Below, piece after piece: positions 35,046-42,554 of a DNA stretch of 64,000 bases (within the stretch, counting starts at the first letter, position 1; the number at the start of each line of letters is the position of its first letter). Source of the DNA: Halobaculum gomorrense (GTDB lineage Archaea; Halobacteriota; Halobacteria; Halobacteriales; Haloferacaceae). Under the pieces are notes generated by a model. The model saw only the letters and a program-made list of their open reading frames with translations, was not told the DNA's origin and searched no databases. The position numbers and the translations under genes are program-made. The stretch covers positions 1 through 64,000 of the forward strand of contig NZ_FQWV01000006.1 in the NCBI RefSeq assembly GCF_900129775.1, read 5' to 3'.

Positions 35046-35722
35046 GAGTCCGCGACGGCGTGGGGATTTCTGCAAACCGCCAGCAGCAGGCGACACGCGC
35101 GATGCAGTTGCTGCTTCCGGTGTTCGTTGCGGTCGGGCTGTGGAAGGGGAACACCGGCGTCGTCGTCAACGGCGCCGTCGCGTTCGCGATCACGTTTGTC
35201 CCGGCCGCGCTCGAACGTGAGTTCGACCTCCCGATGGACGCGGGCCTGACGCTGTGGGTCACGTCGGCGGTCTTCCTCCACGCGCTCGGCGTCGTCGGCA
35301 TCCCGGGGGTGGTCGAGAGCTTCTACAGCGAGACGAGCCCGATCCCGTTTTACGACCACCTCACGCACGCCCTGTCGGCGTCGGTCGTCGCCGCCGTCGG
35401 ATACACCGTCGCCCGCGGCGTCGACGAGCACAGCGACGCAGTGTATCTTCCGTCGCGGTTCATGTTCGCGTTCATCCTCCTGTTCGTCGCCGCCTTCGGC
35501 GTGTTCTGGGAGGTCATCGAGTTCGCGATCGGCGGCGCGGCCGCGACCCTGGGAAGCGGTAGCGTGCTCACGCAGTACGGGCTCGACGACACGATCTACG
35601 ACCTGATATTCGACCTTGTCGGCGCCGTGATCGTCGCAGTCTGGGGCACGGCCCACCTCACTGACGTGGTGGGCGCGGTGACCGAACGGCTCGACCGCCG
35701 GCGCGAGACGCGCTCGGAGTGA
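35042..35722 (+). CDS. YjdF/DUF2238-like membrane protein
   Basis: A 226-residue membrane protein, GTG start coupled to the preceding gene. About six helices. The C-terminal motif FWEVIEFAIGG...YGLDDTIYDLIFDLVGAVI resembles the DUF2238 (YjdF) pattern, acidic residues within helices followed by D-T-x-x-D. FYDHLTHALSASV adds a His-rich segment. The function of the family is unknown. It is the last backbone gene before the mobile element; dodecin was originally next. Confidence 0.65.
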   Translation: MRVRDGVGISANRQQQATRAMQLLLPVFVAVGLWKGNTGVVVNGAVAFAITFVPAALEREFDLPMDAGLTLWVTSAVFLHALGVVGIPGVVESFYSETSPIPFYDHLTHALSASVVAAVGYTVARGVDEHSDAVYLPSRFMFAFILLFVAAFGVFWEVIEFAIGGAAATLGSGSVLTQYGLDDTIYDLIFDLVGAVIVAVWGTAHLTDVVGAVTERLDRRRETRSE

Positions 35723-35771
35723 GCTCGCAGATCAGCGACCGGATTCGACGCTTCGAGGCGGACCCACGGAT

Positions 35772-35785
35772 ACGCTTTTGACACC
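35772..35785 (+). promoter_or_regulatory. Orphaned dodecin promoter region
   Basis: ACGCTTTTGACACC lies about 30 nt before the ATG at 35808 that originally started dodecin. After integration it drives only the 25-codon stub and possibly the element's first genes. Weak match to a TATA box; the assignment rests on spacing. Confidence 0.4.
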
Positions 35786-35807
35786 TGACGACGAGCAGTT
35801 ATGTGGG

Positions 35808-35885
35808 ATGGTATTCAAGAAGATTACACCTGCAAGATTACAACATTGTTATAACACTAGTCAGCCAATGTGGGTGTATGCCTGA
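35808..35885 (+). pseudogene. Severed 5' stub of the dodecin gene
   Basis: ATG GTA TTC AAG AAG AT is the original start of dodecin (MVFKKI). Element sequence takes over at 35,825 and the frame closes at TGA 35,883 after a 25-residue peptide (MVFKKITPARLQHCYNTSQP...). The intact remainder of the gene lies 16.2 kb away at 51,977. The stub is probably not functional. Confidence 0.85.
35809..35824 (+). repeat. attL core, 16-bp direct repeat
   Basis: TGGTATTCAAGAAGAT, identical to 51,978-51,993. On this side the preceding base is the A of the dodecin ATG, and the following bases (TACACC) belong to the element. Confidence 0.93.
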
Positions 35886-36309
35886 CCGAGACGACGGCCA
35901 AGAACACGAACACCAGCGACCTCCGGAGTGGTCCAGTGAAGAGGCATACCTCAACGTCCCATATGCCCACGATAAGGACGAAGAACACGAACTGAACGAT
36001 TCGGTACGTGTACGCCTCAACAAACGAACAAAGAAAGCCTGGCAGGACTACGTTGATGACCACCCAGAACACACTGGACTATCCACACTTGTGAGAGGCG
36101 CCGTGGCCAAAGAAATCAGTGGGAGGTACGATGAGGCCCAGCAAGACAACCAAGAGTTGGTAGACCTACTGTTAGAAATACAGAGAGCAGTAGAAACAGT
36201 CGGAGAAGAAGTGGAGCGCAGCTACCAGGAACAAATAGATTCCGACGAACTGCTAAGTGTGGTAAAGCAAGCTGTAGGTGTCAAAGAACGTGAGGAAGAA
36301 GATGGATGA
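35878..36309 (+). CDS. Ribbon-helix-helix regulator of the element
   Basis: A 143-residue protein starting MPDRDDGQEHEHQRPPEW. The central SVRVRLNKRTKKAWQDYVDDHP followed by TGLSTLVRGAVAKEI fits a ribbon-helix-helix DNA-binding fold: one beta strand, two helices, about residues 40-80. The second half is a long charged helix, likely coiled coil. It overlaps the integrase start by 8 nt, so it probably controls integrase expression or excision. TTGTTATAAC at 35,846-35,855 is a likely TATA box. Confidence 0.75.
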   Translation: MPDRDDGQEHEHQRPPEWSSEEAYLNVPYAHDKDEEHELNDSVRVRLNKRTKKAWQDYVDDHPEHTGLSTLVRGAVAKEISGRYDEAQQDNQELVDLLLEIQRAVETVGEEVERSYQEQIDSDELLSVVKQAVGVKEREEEDG

Positions 36310-37258
36310 AGCAACTCTCGAAGTGATGGCCGCAGCAAACGACGAGGATTTAAATGAAATCATTGACGACCTCACGCACTTCACCCCTGAAGAACTCAGA
36401 GACGAGATGGACAGATATCTCCTCAGTATAGGTAATCGCAAACGGAACAGAGATTCTACTAACATCCAGCACTTTATTGACTGGATGGCTAAAAATAACA
36501 TAGAATCTGTTTCCGACCACGAGATTAGAATGTATATCAGAGATAAAGTTGAAGAAGGATATGCTAAAAACACATTAAAATCTCATTACTATAGTATTGT
36601 CAACTTTTCCGATGATAGGTTATCCGCAGTATCCACATCGTTGATACGAGATGTGAATTGGTCAGATACCGTAGATTCGTTTACTGATGATGAGGAACAA
36701 AAAGGACGCTTGGGGAAAGGAGTACGGCCCATCACAGAGTCAGAAAAGGACGCCATGAGAGAAGTCGCTTCGGCTCGAAATGAATTACTAACAGAATTAC
36801 TCTGGCAGACAGGTCTACGAGCAAAAGAAGCCGCAAATATAAAAATATCAGATATAAACCTGACTAGTAAAAATATTAAAGTCAAAACTGCCAAAAGAAA
36901 AAAGCACACCAGAGTTGTGTCCATTAATAACGAACTCTATTTCATGTTAGATGAATATCTAGATGTGACACGGCCTAAATATGGAAAATCAAGCAAATAC
37001 CTATGGGTGAGCAATAGCTCCGAGAAACCCCAGCCTCACAACCTCACAAGGTCGGTTCGTGAGCTTGCAGACGAGGCAGGGATTCAGGAATATGACGAGA
37101 TGCAAAACGGTGCTCAGAGAGCCCGAATCGCTGTTCACAGCTTCCGAAAAGCACTGGGCATACGGCTTGATGAGCAGGGAGCGAGTATGAAAGAGATAGC
37201 TGAAACACTCGGTCATTCTAACACAGGAAGTGTGAGCACATATCTCGATATTGATTAG
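36302..37258 (+). CDS. Tyrosine recombinase (integrase) of the element
   Basis: Site-specific recombinase of 318 residues expected to catalyse exchange at the dodecin att site. I use the ATG at 36302 because GTGAGGAAG lies just upstream; a GTG at 36278 is possible. It has an N-terminal core-binding SAM-like domain (about 40-110). The catalytic residues are all visible: Arg in TGLRAKEAANI (about 173), Lys in KTAKRKKHTR, HSFR (His 279, Arg 282), His in LGHSNTGS and the nucleophile Tyr 314 in STYLDID. The gene is intact and adjacent to attL. Codon use is A/T-rich, unlike the backbone. Confidence 0.93.
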   Translation: MDEATLEVMAAANDEDLNEIIDDLTHFTPEELRDEMDRYLLSIGNRKRNRDSTNIQHFIDWMAKNNIESVSDHEIRMYIRDKVEEGYAKNTLKSHYYSIVNFSDDRLSAVSTSLIRDVNWSDTVDSFTDDEEQKGRLGKGVRPITESEKDAMREVASARNELLTELLWQTGLRAKEAANIKISDINLTSKNIKVKTAKRKKHTRVVSINNELYFMLDEYLDVTRPKYGKSSKYLWVSNSSEKPQPHNLTRSVRELADEAGIQEYDEMQNGAQRARIAVHSFRKALGIRLDEQGASMKEIAETLGHSNTGSVSTYLDID

Positions 37259-37274
37259 GCTAGGGTGCTAAATT

Positions 37275-37485
37275 TAATAGGTGTTTAGGGGGTTGTTTAG
37301 GGGGTGAAAATCGCAGTACGGCAGTACTCTATAATACTTTTAATACTTTTTTCATAGAGGGTGTATTATAGAGAGAGTCAGAGCTGATTACATCTCAAGC
37401 TCTATACATAGCTTGCTGTGGTTGGGAAAACCTATTAAAAGTATTAAATCACTTCGCCGTACTGCGATTCTTACCCCCTAAATGG
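37275..37485. other. Origin-like region with large palindromes and direct repeats
   Basis: The 306-bp gap between integrase and rep genes is A/T-rich and strongly structured. ATCGCAGTACGGC (37310-37322) is an exact inverted copy of 37456-37468. Outside it, TTTAGGGGGT on the left (two direct copies, 37283-37293 and 37295-37305 with one extra base) mirrors ACCCCCTAAA (37473-37482) on the right. Inside, CTCTATAATAC (37327-37337) is the inverse of 37363-37373, and TAATACTTT is repeated. This looks like a replication origin or iteron set for the Rep encoded next to it, and possibly a rep operator. Confidence 0.6.
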
Positions 37486-37564
37486 GTATTAAATAGGTAT
37501 TGCAATCTAGTATGTAAAGGTTGCCTAACACTTATTACCCTTCGATGTTAACATATGTATACAG

Positions 37565-37720
37565 ATGAGTAGTAACCAAACAAAACATGTACGAATATCT
37601 GAGAGTAGTATAGAAACGCTGCAAGCAATTCAAGAAACCACGCCTGGAGAACCGAGCTTCAGGAGTCTAGCAGATGCAGCTATCGAACAATTGGCAGAAG
37701 AGATTAACAAAGGTGATTAA
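37565..37720 (+). CDS. Tiny RHH-like protein upstream of rep
   Basis: A 51-residue protein starting MSSNQTKHVRISESSIETL and ending EEINKGD, 3 nt before the rep ATG. A beta strand (KHVRIS) followed by SSIETLQAIQE and FRSLADAAIEQLAEEI fits a minimal ribbon-helix-helix protein of the CopG/Arc size class. In plasmids such proteins repress rep transcription to set copy number; that role is inferred from position between the origin-like repeats and rep. Confidence 0.65.
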   Translation: MSSNQTKHVRISESSIETLQAIQETTPGEPSFRSLADAAIEQLAEEINKGD

Positions 37721-37723
37721 AAT

Positions 37724-39853
37724 ATGTCTGCAGAAGGTGACACTAGTAATGATGTATCGCAGTTAAATAAAGATTCGGGAAGTCTTGTAGAAACGCTAGC
37801 GGAAGATGAAGGTTACCTCTCGACTATGATTATCGAGAGAGGTGAGCTACGTCCTTCGCACAGAGACGGAGTTTCAGATTTAGAGCAGTGGGCTAACGAT
37901 GCTAAGGACTACGCTGAGGAACACGGTGCTTCGCTCGATGAGGCGCGAGAGATGTTCGTCTCTGTTGATGCTGTTGACTCATATGATGACGATGAGCTTG
38001 CGGACACATGGACTGACCTCATTGAGAGCGAGAAAGATAACATGAGCTGGTTGAATGCGTCGTACACTGACTATATCCCTGACGGTCTCGACACAGACCT
38101 ACGTGTGCGTGATAACACGTACGGTGTCATCGAAATCGACTATGACAACGATGAGCTACCTGGTGGCATCAAAGAGTTCGAGCCAGTCACATCCTTTGTG
38201 CTAGATGTGCAGGAGTTTGTCGAAAATACACAATCTGGCGAACTGGAGATTCGTATGGAAGTGATTCCTGATTCTGGTGAAGAGTCGTTCAGTGTAACTG
38301 TCTCACCTCGTGTATTCAACGACCCTCGCTCGTTCCGTGAGGAAGTTTGTATCGGGCTCACGACAACGTTCAGTGGGACTCCTGACGATTTGAACGAACT
38401 GCGTCAGGTCGTTGGTCAGCAAGCAGCTGAACACGTCCAGGGCCACACTACGGTCGGTCTGCACGACGGCGTGATGGTCACACCGGAGGGAGTCATAGGT
38501 GGTAGTTGCTGGACGGATTTCCGTAACAGTCACACGTACCTCGATACTGGCCAAAATATCAATGACAAGTGGGCTCTTGATGTCGATGGTTCGGACGGTG
38601 AGTTCGACTTCCATAACGTCGCTGAAGTGCTTGAACTGATTGTTGAGAGTCGTTCTGATACGGAGCGTTTCGTCCCTGCTCTCGGGTGGTGGATGGCGTC
38701 GCTGGTCGCACCGAGTATCCGAGCATGGGAAGGTGAGTTACCTTCGGTCATGGTGTCTGGCGACACTGGTGTGGGTAAGTCGTCGTTCCTTCAGACACTA
38801 AGCAAGCTGACCGGCTTGAATGGCTCTCCTGGGTCAGCTAAAGACACTAGTTTCGCTCTCATCAAAGGGATGGCCTCAACGAATAACGTCCCCGTCTGGT
38901 TCGATGAGTACAAACCATCTGACATGCGTGCATATCAAGTCGACAACTTGCAGGACCTCCTCAAAAAGAACACTCGTTGTGGGGGTGAGACACGCGGAAA
39001 TGCTGACCAGACGACGACGAACTATAGGCTAACTGCACCTGTGATATTCAGTGGCGAACAGAGTATACAGGGTAGCGCCGAGGAGAGACGTATGATTCGG
39101 ACACAGCTAACGAAGCCTGAAGGTACTAATAAAGCGTATGCTCGATTGCTCGGTGGTTCGTACACAGAGCATGGTCAAGTCACATACTCAGACGGAGCTG
39201 ATTTCGAAGACGCTGCGACAGCTCTCTGGCAGTGGATTGTGGACAATCCTCCTTGCACGACTAACGAAGCATGGCAAGATGCTCAGAGTGCTGTCTACAC
39301 CGTCCTCGAAGAGCACAACATAGCTGGTGTTGATGACTTGGAGCTTACTGCTCTGACGATGATTCAGTTCGGGATGAATATGTACTTCAAACTAGGCGCG
39401 AAGTTCAATGCAGACTTGTGCGTGGGTGAGAACGACGTTGAAGACGCACTGGTGTACATCGGTTCGAAGATGGGTCAGGAGAGTCGTACGTCACACCTCG
39501 ATGAGTTTGTTAGCCTCACTTCCACGCTCGTACGAAAGGGTCGGCTTGTAGAAGATGAAGAGTACCGGGTGATGGATTCGGGTGAAGTTCGTCTTCGGAT
39601 TGATGATGTGCACCACGAGCTCTCTCGTTACGTCAAGGACTACGACTTGGACAGCTACGACCTACTGAACTCACCGAGAGACTACAAAAACCGACTGCGT
39701 GACGCATTCGACGACGATGACCACTACGCTACACAAAAAGCTACACCAGACCACGTTATCGGAAATTCGTATTGCTTCGATGCTCATGATGCTGCAGACC
39801 AAGTGGATGGATTCGAGCTCGGGGCGTTCGTTGAGGAGTCTGACTGGGACTAG
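37724..39853 (+). CDS. Replication-type AAA+ ATPase (Rep) of the element
   Basis: A 709-residue protein with a central P-loop ATPase: Walker A VSGDTGVGKSSF (about 344-355), Walker B VPVWFDEYK (about 389-397), a sensor segment TAPVIFSGEQS and an Arg-finger-like SAEERRMIRTQL. It resembles the DUF927/superfamily-3-like helicases of plasmids and viruses more than MCM. The N-terminal 300 residues are not recognised and may hold an origin-binding or primase part. The C-terminal 150 residues (from SHLDEFVSL) recur in a second truncated copy downstream. Its place next to repeated palindromes supports a role in element replication. Confidence 0.72.
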   Translation: MSAEGDTSNDVSQLNKDSGSLVETLAEDEGYLSTMIIERGELRPSHRDGVSDLEQWANDAKDYAEEHGASLDEAREMFVSVDAVDSYDDDELADTWTDLIESEKDNMSWLNASYTDYIPDGLDTDLRVRDNTYGVIEIDYDNDELPGGIKEFEPVTSFVLDVQEFVENTQSGELEIRMEVIPDSGEESFSVTVSPRVFNDPRSFREEVCIGLTTTFSGTPDDLNELRQVVGQQAAEHVQGHTTVGLHDGVMVTPEGVIGGSCWTDFRNSHTYLDTGQNINDKWALDVDGSDGEFDFHNVAEVLELIVESRSDTERFVPALGWWMASLVAPSIRAWEGELPSVMVSGDTGVGKSSFLQTLSKLTGLNGSPGSAKDTSFALIKGMASTNNVPVWFDEYKPSDMRAYQVDNLQDLLKKNTRCGGETRGNADQTTTNYRLTAPVIFSGEQSIQGSAEERRMIRTQLTKPEGTNKAYARLLGGSYTEHGQVTYSDGADFEDAATALWQWIVDNPPCTTNEAWQDAQSAVYTVLEEHNIAGVDDLELTALTMIQFGMNMYFKLGAKFNADLCVGENDVEDALVYIGSKMGQESRTSHLDEFVSLTSTLVRKGRLVEDEEYRVMDSGEVRLRIDDVHHELSRYVKDYDLDSYDLLNSPRDYKNRLRDAFDDDDHYATQKATPDHVIGNSYCFDAHDAADQVDGFELGAFVEESDWD

Positions 39854-39920
39854 TTCTATACTCTGTTTTGTTATTGAAATCTAGTCGTTCTTATTTTTCA
39901 GTCAATCGCTATTTGTCTGT

Positions 39921-40169
39921 ATGGACCTCACTCGTAGAACACTCTACAAGCTCGTAGGATTGTCTGTGCTCCCTTTCCCTGTCGACCGTGACACCTACGA
40001 CGTATCTGAACACTCATGGCATCTGGAGAGGGTTAGCGAAGATTCAGACACGTTACGCATCGTGTTCAACAAGCGCACTGCTATACCCGATATCGAATTC
40101 AGTGAGGGTGTCGTAATCGGTGGCGCTGCCGGTCACTGGACTTACTGTAGATACTCCGACCGACGATGA
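39921..40169 (+). pseudogene. Truncated Tat-signal-like small gene (copy 1)
   Basis: Encodes 82 residues starting MDLTRRTLYKLVGLSVLPFP, clearly related to the 110-residue product at 41.2 kb over the first 75 residues (SWHLERVSEDSD... ending GGAAGHWT). After GHWT the similarity stops abruptly and the frame ends in YCRYSDRR. The break coincides with the start of rep-like sequence in another frame. So this is copy 1 of a duplicated gene, cut by a deletion. It may still be translated. Confidence 0.7.
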
Positions 40170-40578
40170 ATGGAGAAATTCGTGGGATGATGTCGTTAAC
40201 TCGATGGGTTCCAGTCAACGAATTTCTCACTTAGATGAATTCTTCACGTTGTTCGCAAGAGCACGACAGCAAGGGTTCATAGGTTCAGAACAAGGCTGGA
40301 GGACAATGGGTGATGGAGATGAGATTCGACTCAAGTTCTCCGAGGTCTTCCCTATCCTACGCAAATTCGTTGTTGAATACGATGTTGCTGATATTGACCT
40401 CTTGGACTCTCACAATGCCTACAAGCAGCGCGCTCGGGACGAACAGGGGACACACCCTTACGCTCTAGGGAGCATCAAAGACGGCGTTCTAAACAGGTGT
40501 GACAGGTTCGATGTTGGGTTGCTCGAACAGAACGTGGATGAGTTTGATTGGGCTGATGTCAAGGAGAGGGATTACTGA
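40120..40578 (+). pseudogene. C-terminal fragment of a second rep gene
   Basis: From about 40,133 this frame encodes a relative of the Rep C-terminus: ISHLDEFFTLFARARQQG against TSHLDEFVSLTSTLVRKG, then EIRLKFSEVFPILRKFVVEYD, IDLLDSHNAYKQRARD and a final DRFDVGLLEQNVDEFDWAD. The ATPase core is absent. The GTG at 40,120 lies inside copy 1 of the small gene, so the 152-residue open frame is a fusion created by deletion. A residual regulatory function cannot be excluded. Confidence 0.75.
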
Positions 40579-40650
40579 TTTCGATACTGTATATGAATTC
40601 CACTACAGACCTCGCAAACATTTTAGTTGTTTTAGTTCGTATTCTAACAT

Positions 40651-40881
40651 ATGGTTGGTACCGAAGCAGATAGACGAGAGATAGTACAGTATTTAATCAA
40701 TAAACTCGACCGTGAAGGCGAGTTCTTTACGCGAAGTAAATATATCGGTTCTGAACTCGGGATGAGTCCTCACAAAGTGGGAGCAGAGATTGGTCAAATT
40801 GATTGGGAGTCTCAAGAAGTCGAATTGGAAGCGTGGTCGAAGTCCCGATGCGCTACTTGGTTGGTTAAGAAATCTTCTTAG
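40651..40881 (+). CDS. Small winged-helix-like protein (DUF7123-like)
   Basis: A 76-residue protein starting MVGTEADRREIVQYLINKLDREGEFF. Its pattern, helix, then RSKYIGSELGMSPHKVGAEIGQI (helix-turn-helix-like), then beta strands ELEAWSKSRCATWLV, is that of small haloarchaeal winged-helix proteins; I recall the name DUF7123 but cannot verify it. Such proteins are common on haloarchaeal plasmids near replication genes. Separate from its neighbours by 58-70 nt. Confidence 0.68.
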   Translation: MVGTEADRREIVQYLINKLDREGEFFTRSKYIGSELGMSPHKVGAEIGQIDWESQEVELEAWSKSRCATWLVKKSS

Positions 40882-40939
40882 TTATTTTCGCGTCTATTGT
40901 ACCTGAAAGTATATAAGGGAGCGGTGGTTATTGTTGGGT

Positions 40940-41101
40940 ATGGTGGCACACATAAACCAGGAAGAACTCGATGAGATTGCACGGCGCTTAGACCAACTCG
41001 CATCCGGCGATTCAGGACCCTCAGAGCCGAGTGAGGATACTCGCGCTCGGTTGGCCCTCGAACACAATTCGGGGGTCTTCTGGTGGGACGCTGAAGCCTA
41101 G
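40940..41101 (+). CDS. Small acidic protein, 53 residues
   Basis: MVAHINQEELDEIARRLDQL opens a short helical protein, then an acidic linker and RLALEHNSGVFWWDAEA. TATATAAGG (40,911-40,919) lies about 25 nt before the ATG, a good leaderless promoter. The stop TAG is followed by TTCTATTCTCCG, nearly the same sequence that follows the rep stop at 39,853, so the boundary lies in the duplicated module. Function unknown; antitoxin- or regulator-like size. Confidence 0.55.
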   Translation: MVAHINQEELDEIARRLDQLASGDSGPSEPSEDTRARLALEHNSGVFWWDAEA

Positions 41102-41144
41102 TTCTATTCTCCGTTTATTTTTGCAAATCTAGTCAGTCGTTCAT

Positions 41145-41158
41145 GTAGACTTGTCTAC
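41145..41158 (+). promoter_or_regulatory. Inverted repeat before copy 2 of the Tat-like gene
   Basis: GTAGACTTGTCTAC is a perfect 6-bp dyad with a 2-bp spacer, 15 nt before the ATG at 41,173. A further half-site GTAGATATGTCTGC follows. A regulator bound here would cover the predicted transcription start. Confidence 0.45.
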
Positions 41159-41172
41159 GTAGATATGTCTGC

Positions 41173-41505
41173 ATGGAACTGACCAGACGCACCTTACACA
41201 AGCTCGTAGCATCGTCTGTACTCGCTTTTCCTCCGGCGCGTGACTCGTACAACCCCAAAGAGAAATCGTGGCATCTCGAACGCATTAGCGAGGATTCTGA
41301 ATTCGTACGTATCGTGTTCACCCACAGAAGAGCAGTACCTCCCGAAGAGGTCGATGCAGGAGTGGTTGTGGGAGGAGTCGGTGGCCAGTGGACAGTCACT
41401 CTACACGACCACACTGAGAGTACTACGCAGACGCACGACCACGCAGACCTTTGGCTGGCGTTACATACTGCTCACAACATTATGCAGGATGTTGAAAAAG
41501 AGTAG
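41173..41505 (+). CDS. Small protein with Tat-like signal (copy 2, full length)
   Basis: A 110-residue protein starting MELTRRTLHKLVASSVLAFP. TRRTLHK fits the Tat consensus (S/T-R-R-x-F/L-L-K), and a short hydrophobic stretch with a possible cleavage site after AFP follows. The body is SWHLERISEDSEFVRIVF... and the C-terminal part LHDHTESTTQTHDHADLWLALHTAH is rich in His, a possible metal site. The truncated relative is at 39.9 kb. Export by Tat is inferred from the motif only; the hydrophobic region is short, so it could be cytoplasmic. Confidence 0.6.
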   Translation: MELTRRTLHKLVASSVLAFPPARDSYNPKEKSWHLERISEDSEFVRIVFTHRRAVPPEEVDAGVVVGGVGGQWTVTLHDHTESTTQTHDHADLWLALHTAHNIMQDVEKE

Positions 41506-41687
41506 CTTGGCACCATTGAAATTTCTACCGAGAAACATATTCTTGAACTCGTACCGACAACGGAGCGTGAATCTGTCTTAATACCCAAGAGTCGTTCGGC
41601 AGCATGCCAGATGCCAAGCAACCATCAGCATGGGCGTAAATACTCGGCAATCAGAACTCATTCAGCATGTTCAGCAATTCTACCTCG

Positions 41688-42344
41688 TCACATGTCGACC
41701 GGGCTAACGCTTTGATTTCCTGTATACATTTGAGTTACCTTCTCAGCCCCGACTTTCGCCGTTATACGACCTGGACCTGCCTCAATTGAGGTGGGATTAT
41801 AGCAGACAATCGCATTCAGGGCGGGGCTCAAATCATTAGTCACAGACCAGTCAGCGTCAATTGCATTTCCACATATCTCCACGACATCCAATTCCTGAGA
41901 AAATTGTAAGAGTTCATTTTGTGGCTTTGATGTATGGATAGTCCCGAGTAAGATACTATCTGAAATTGGGTAAACTGTGATTAGAGATGCACCACAATCG
42001 CTCAGCATTTTTATTGTCTGTTGGAGGGAATATGGTGGCCGCTCTGATTCTATTTCGGACATAACAGACATGGCAGTTCTGAAAGCTTCCTCTGGCGAAT
42101 CCGTATGTTCCTGAACCAGACTCGGGCCGTCGACGAAACCGTAATGCCCGTAAGAACCCTCTGAGCCCTCCACAACAATACCCCCAGAATCCTGAGCGAT
42201 AATCCGAATTTGGAAAGCCGAATCGCTTGACATACCACACAGTACTATCCGGTCACTTTCAGATTTTGGCTCGTTAATTAGCCAACCGCTCTCAGATATA
42301 CCCGTACTATTCAGCTCGTCATAGATGTATTCTATCGAATTCAT
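41688..42344 (-). CDS. Hypothetical cargo protein
   Basis: A 218-residue soluble protein starting MNSIEYIYDELNSTG (ATG at 42344; a TTG one codon upstream is possible). Segments such as IVLCGMSSDSAFQIRIIAQDSGGIVVEG and VEICGNAIDADWS suggest an alternating beta/alpha fold. No catalytic motif, membrane helix or zinc site was recognised. It lies immediately beyond the restriction-modification block in the same direction, but 207 bp of A/T-rich sequence separate it, so it has its own promoter. It could be an accessory defence protein; only position suggests that. Confidence 0.55.
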   Translation of the reverse strand: MNSIEYIYDELNSTGISESGWLINEPKSESDRIVLCGMSSDSAFQIRIIAQDSGGIVVEGSEGSYGHYGFVDGPSLVQEHTDSPEEAFRTAMSVMSEIESERPPYSLQQTIKMLSDCGASLITVYPISDSILLGTIHTSKPQNELLQFSQELDVVEICGNAIDADWSVTNDLSPALNAIVCYNPTSIEAGPGRITAKVGAEKVTQMYTGNQSVSPVDM

Positions 42345-42554
42345 CAATTAATGATAGTAAATAGTGTAATATAAATTTAAGTGTTTTCTGAGTAGCGCAG
42401 ACAAACAAGAACCCAAAATAAGCAGGATAGACTACTGATTCAAGAATATGTTCTCCTTTGTGACACTCAGCACCTAGAACTATTTCATCGTCGGAAGGAA
42501 CTCCAACGTTCGCCATCGAAACTTTGGGTATGTTTCTGCCACTATAGTCAGAAA

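Noticed and set aside
36302-36310. SSV-type integration that splits the integrase gene
   Set aside because: The integrase gene is intact beside attL and the repeat lies in dodecin, not in the integrase.
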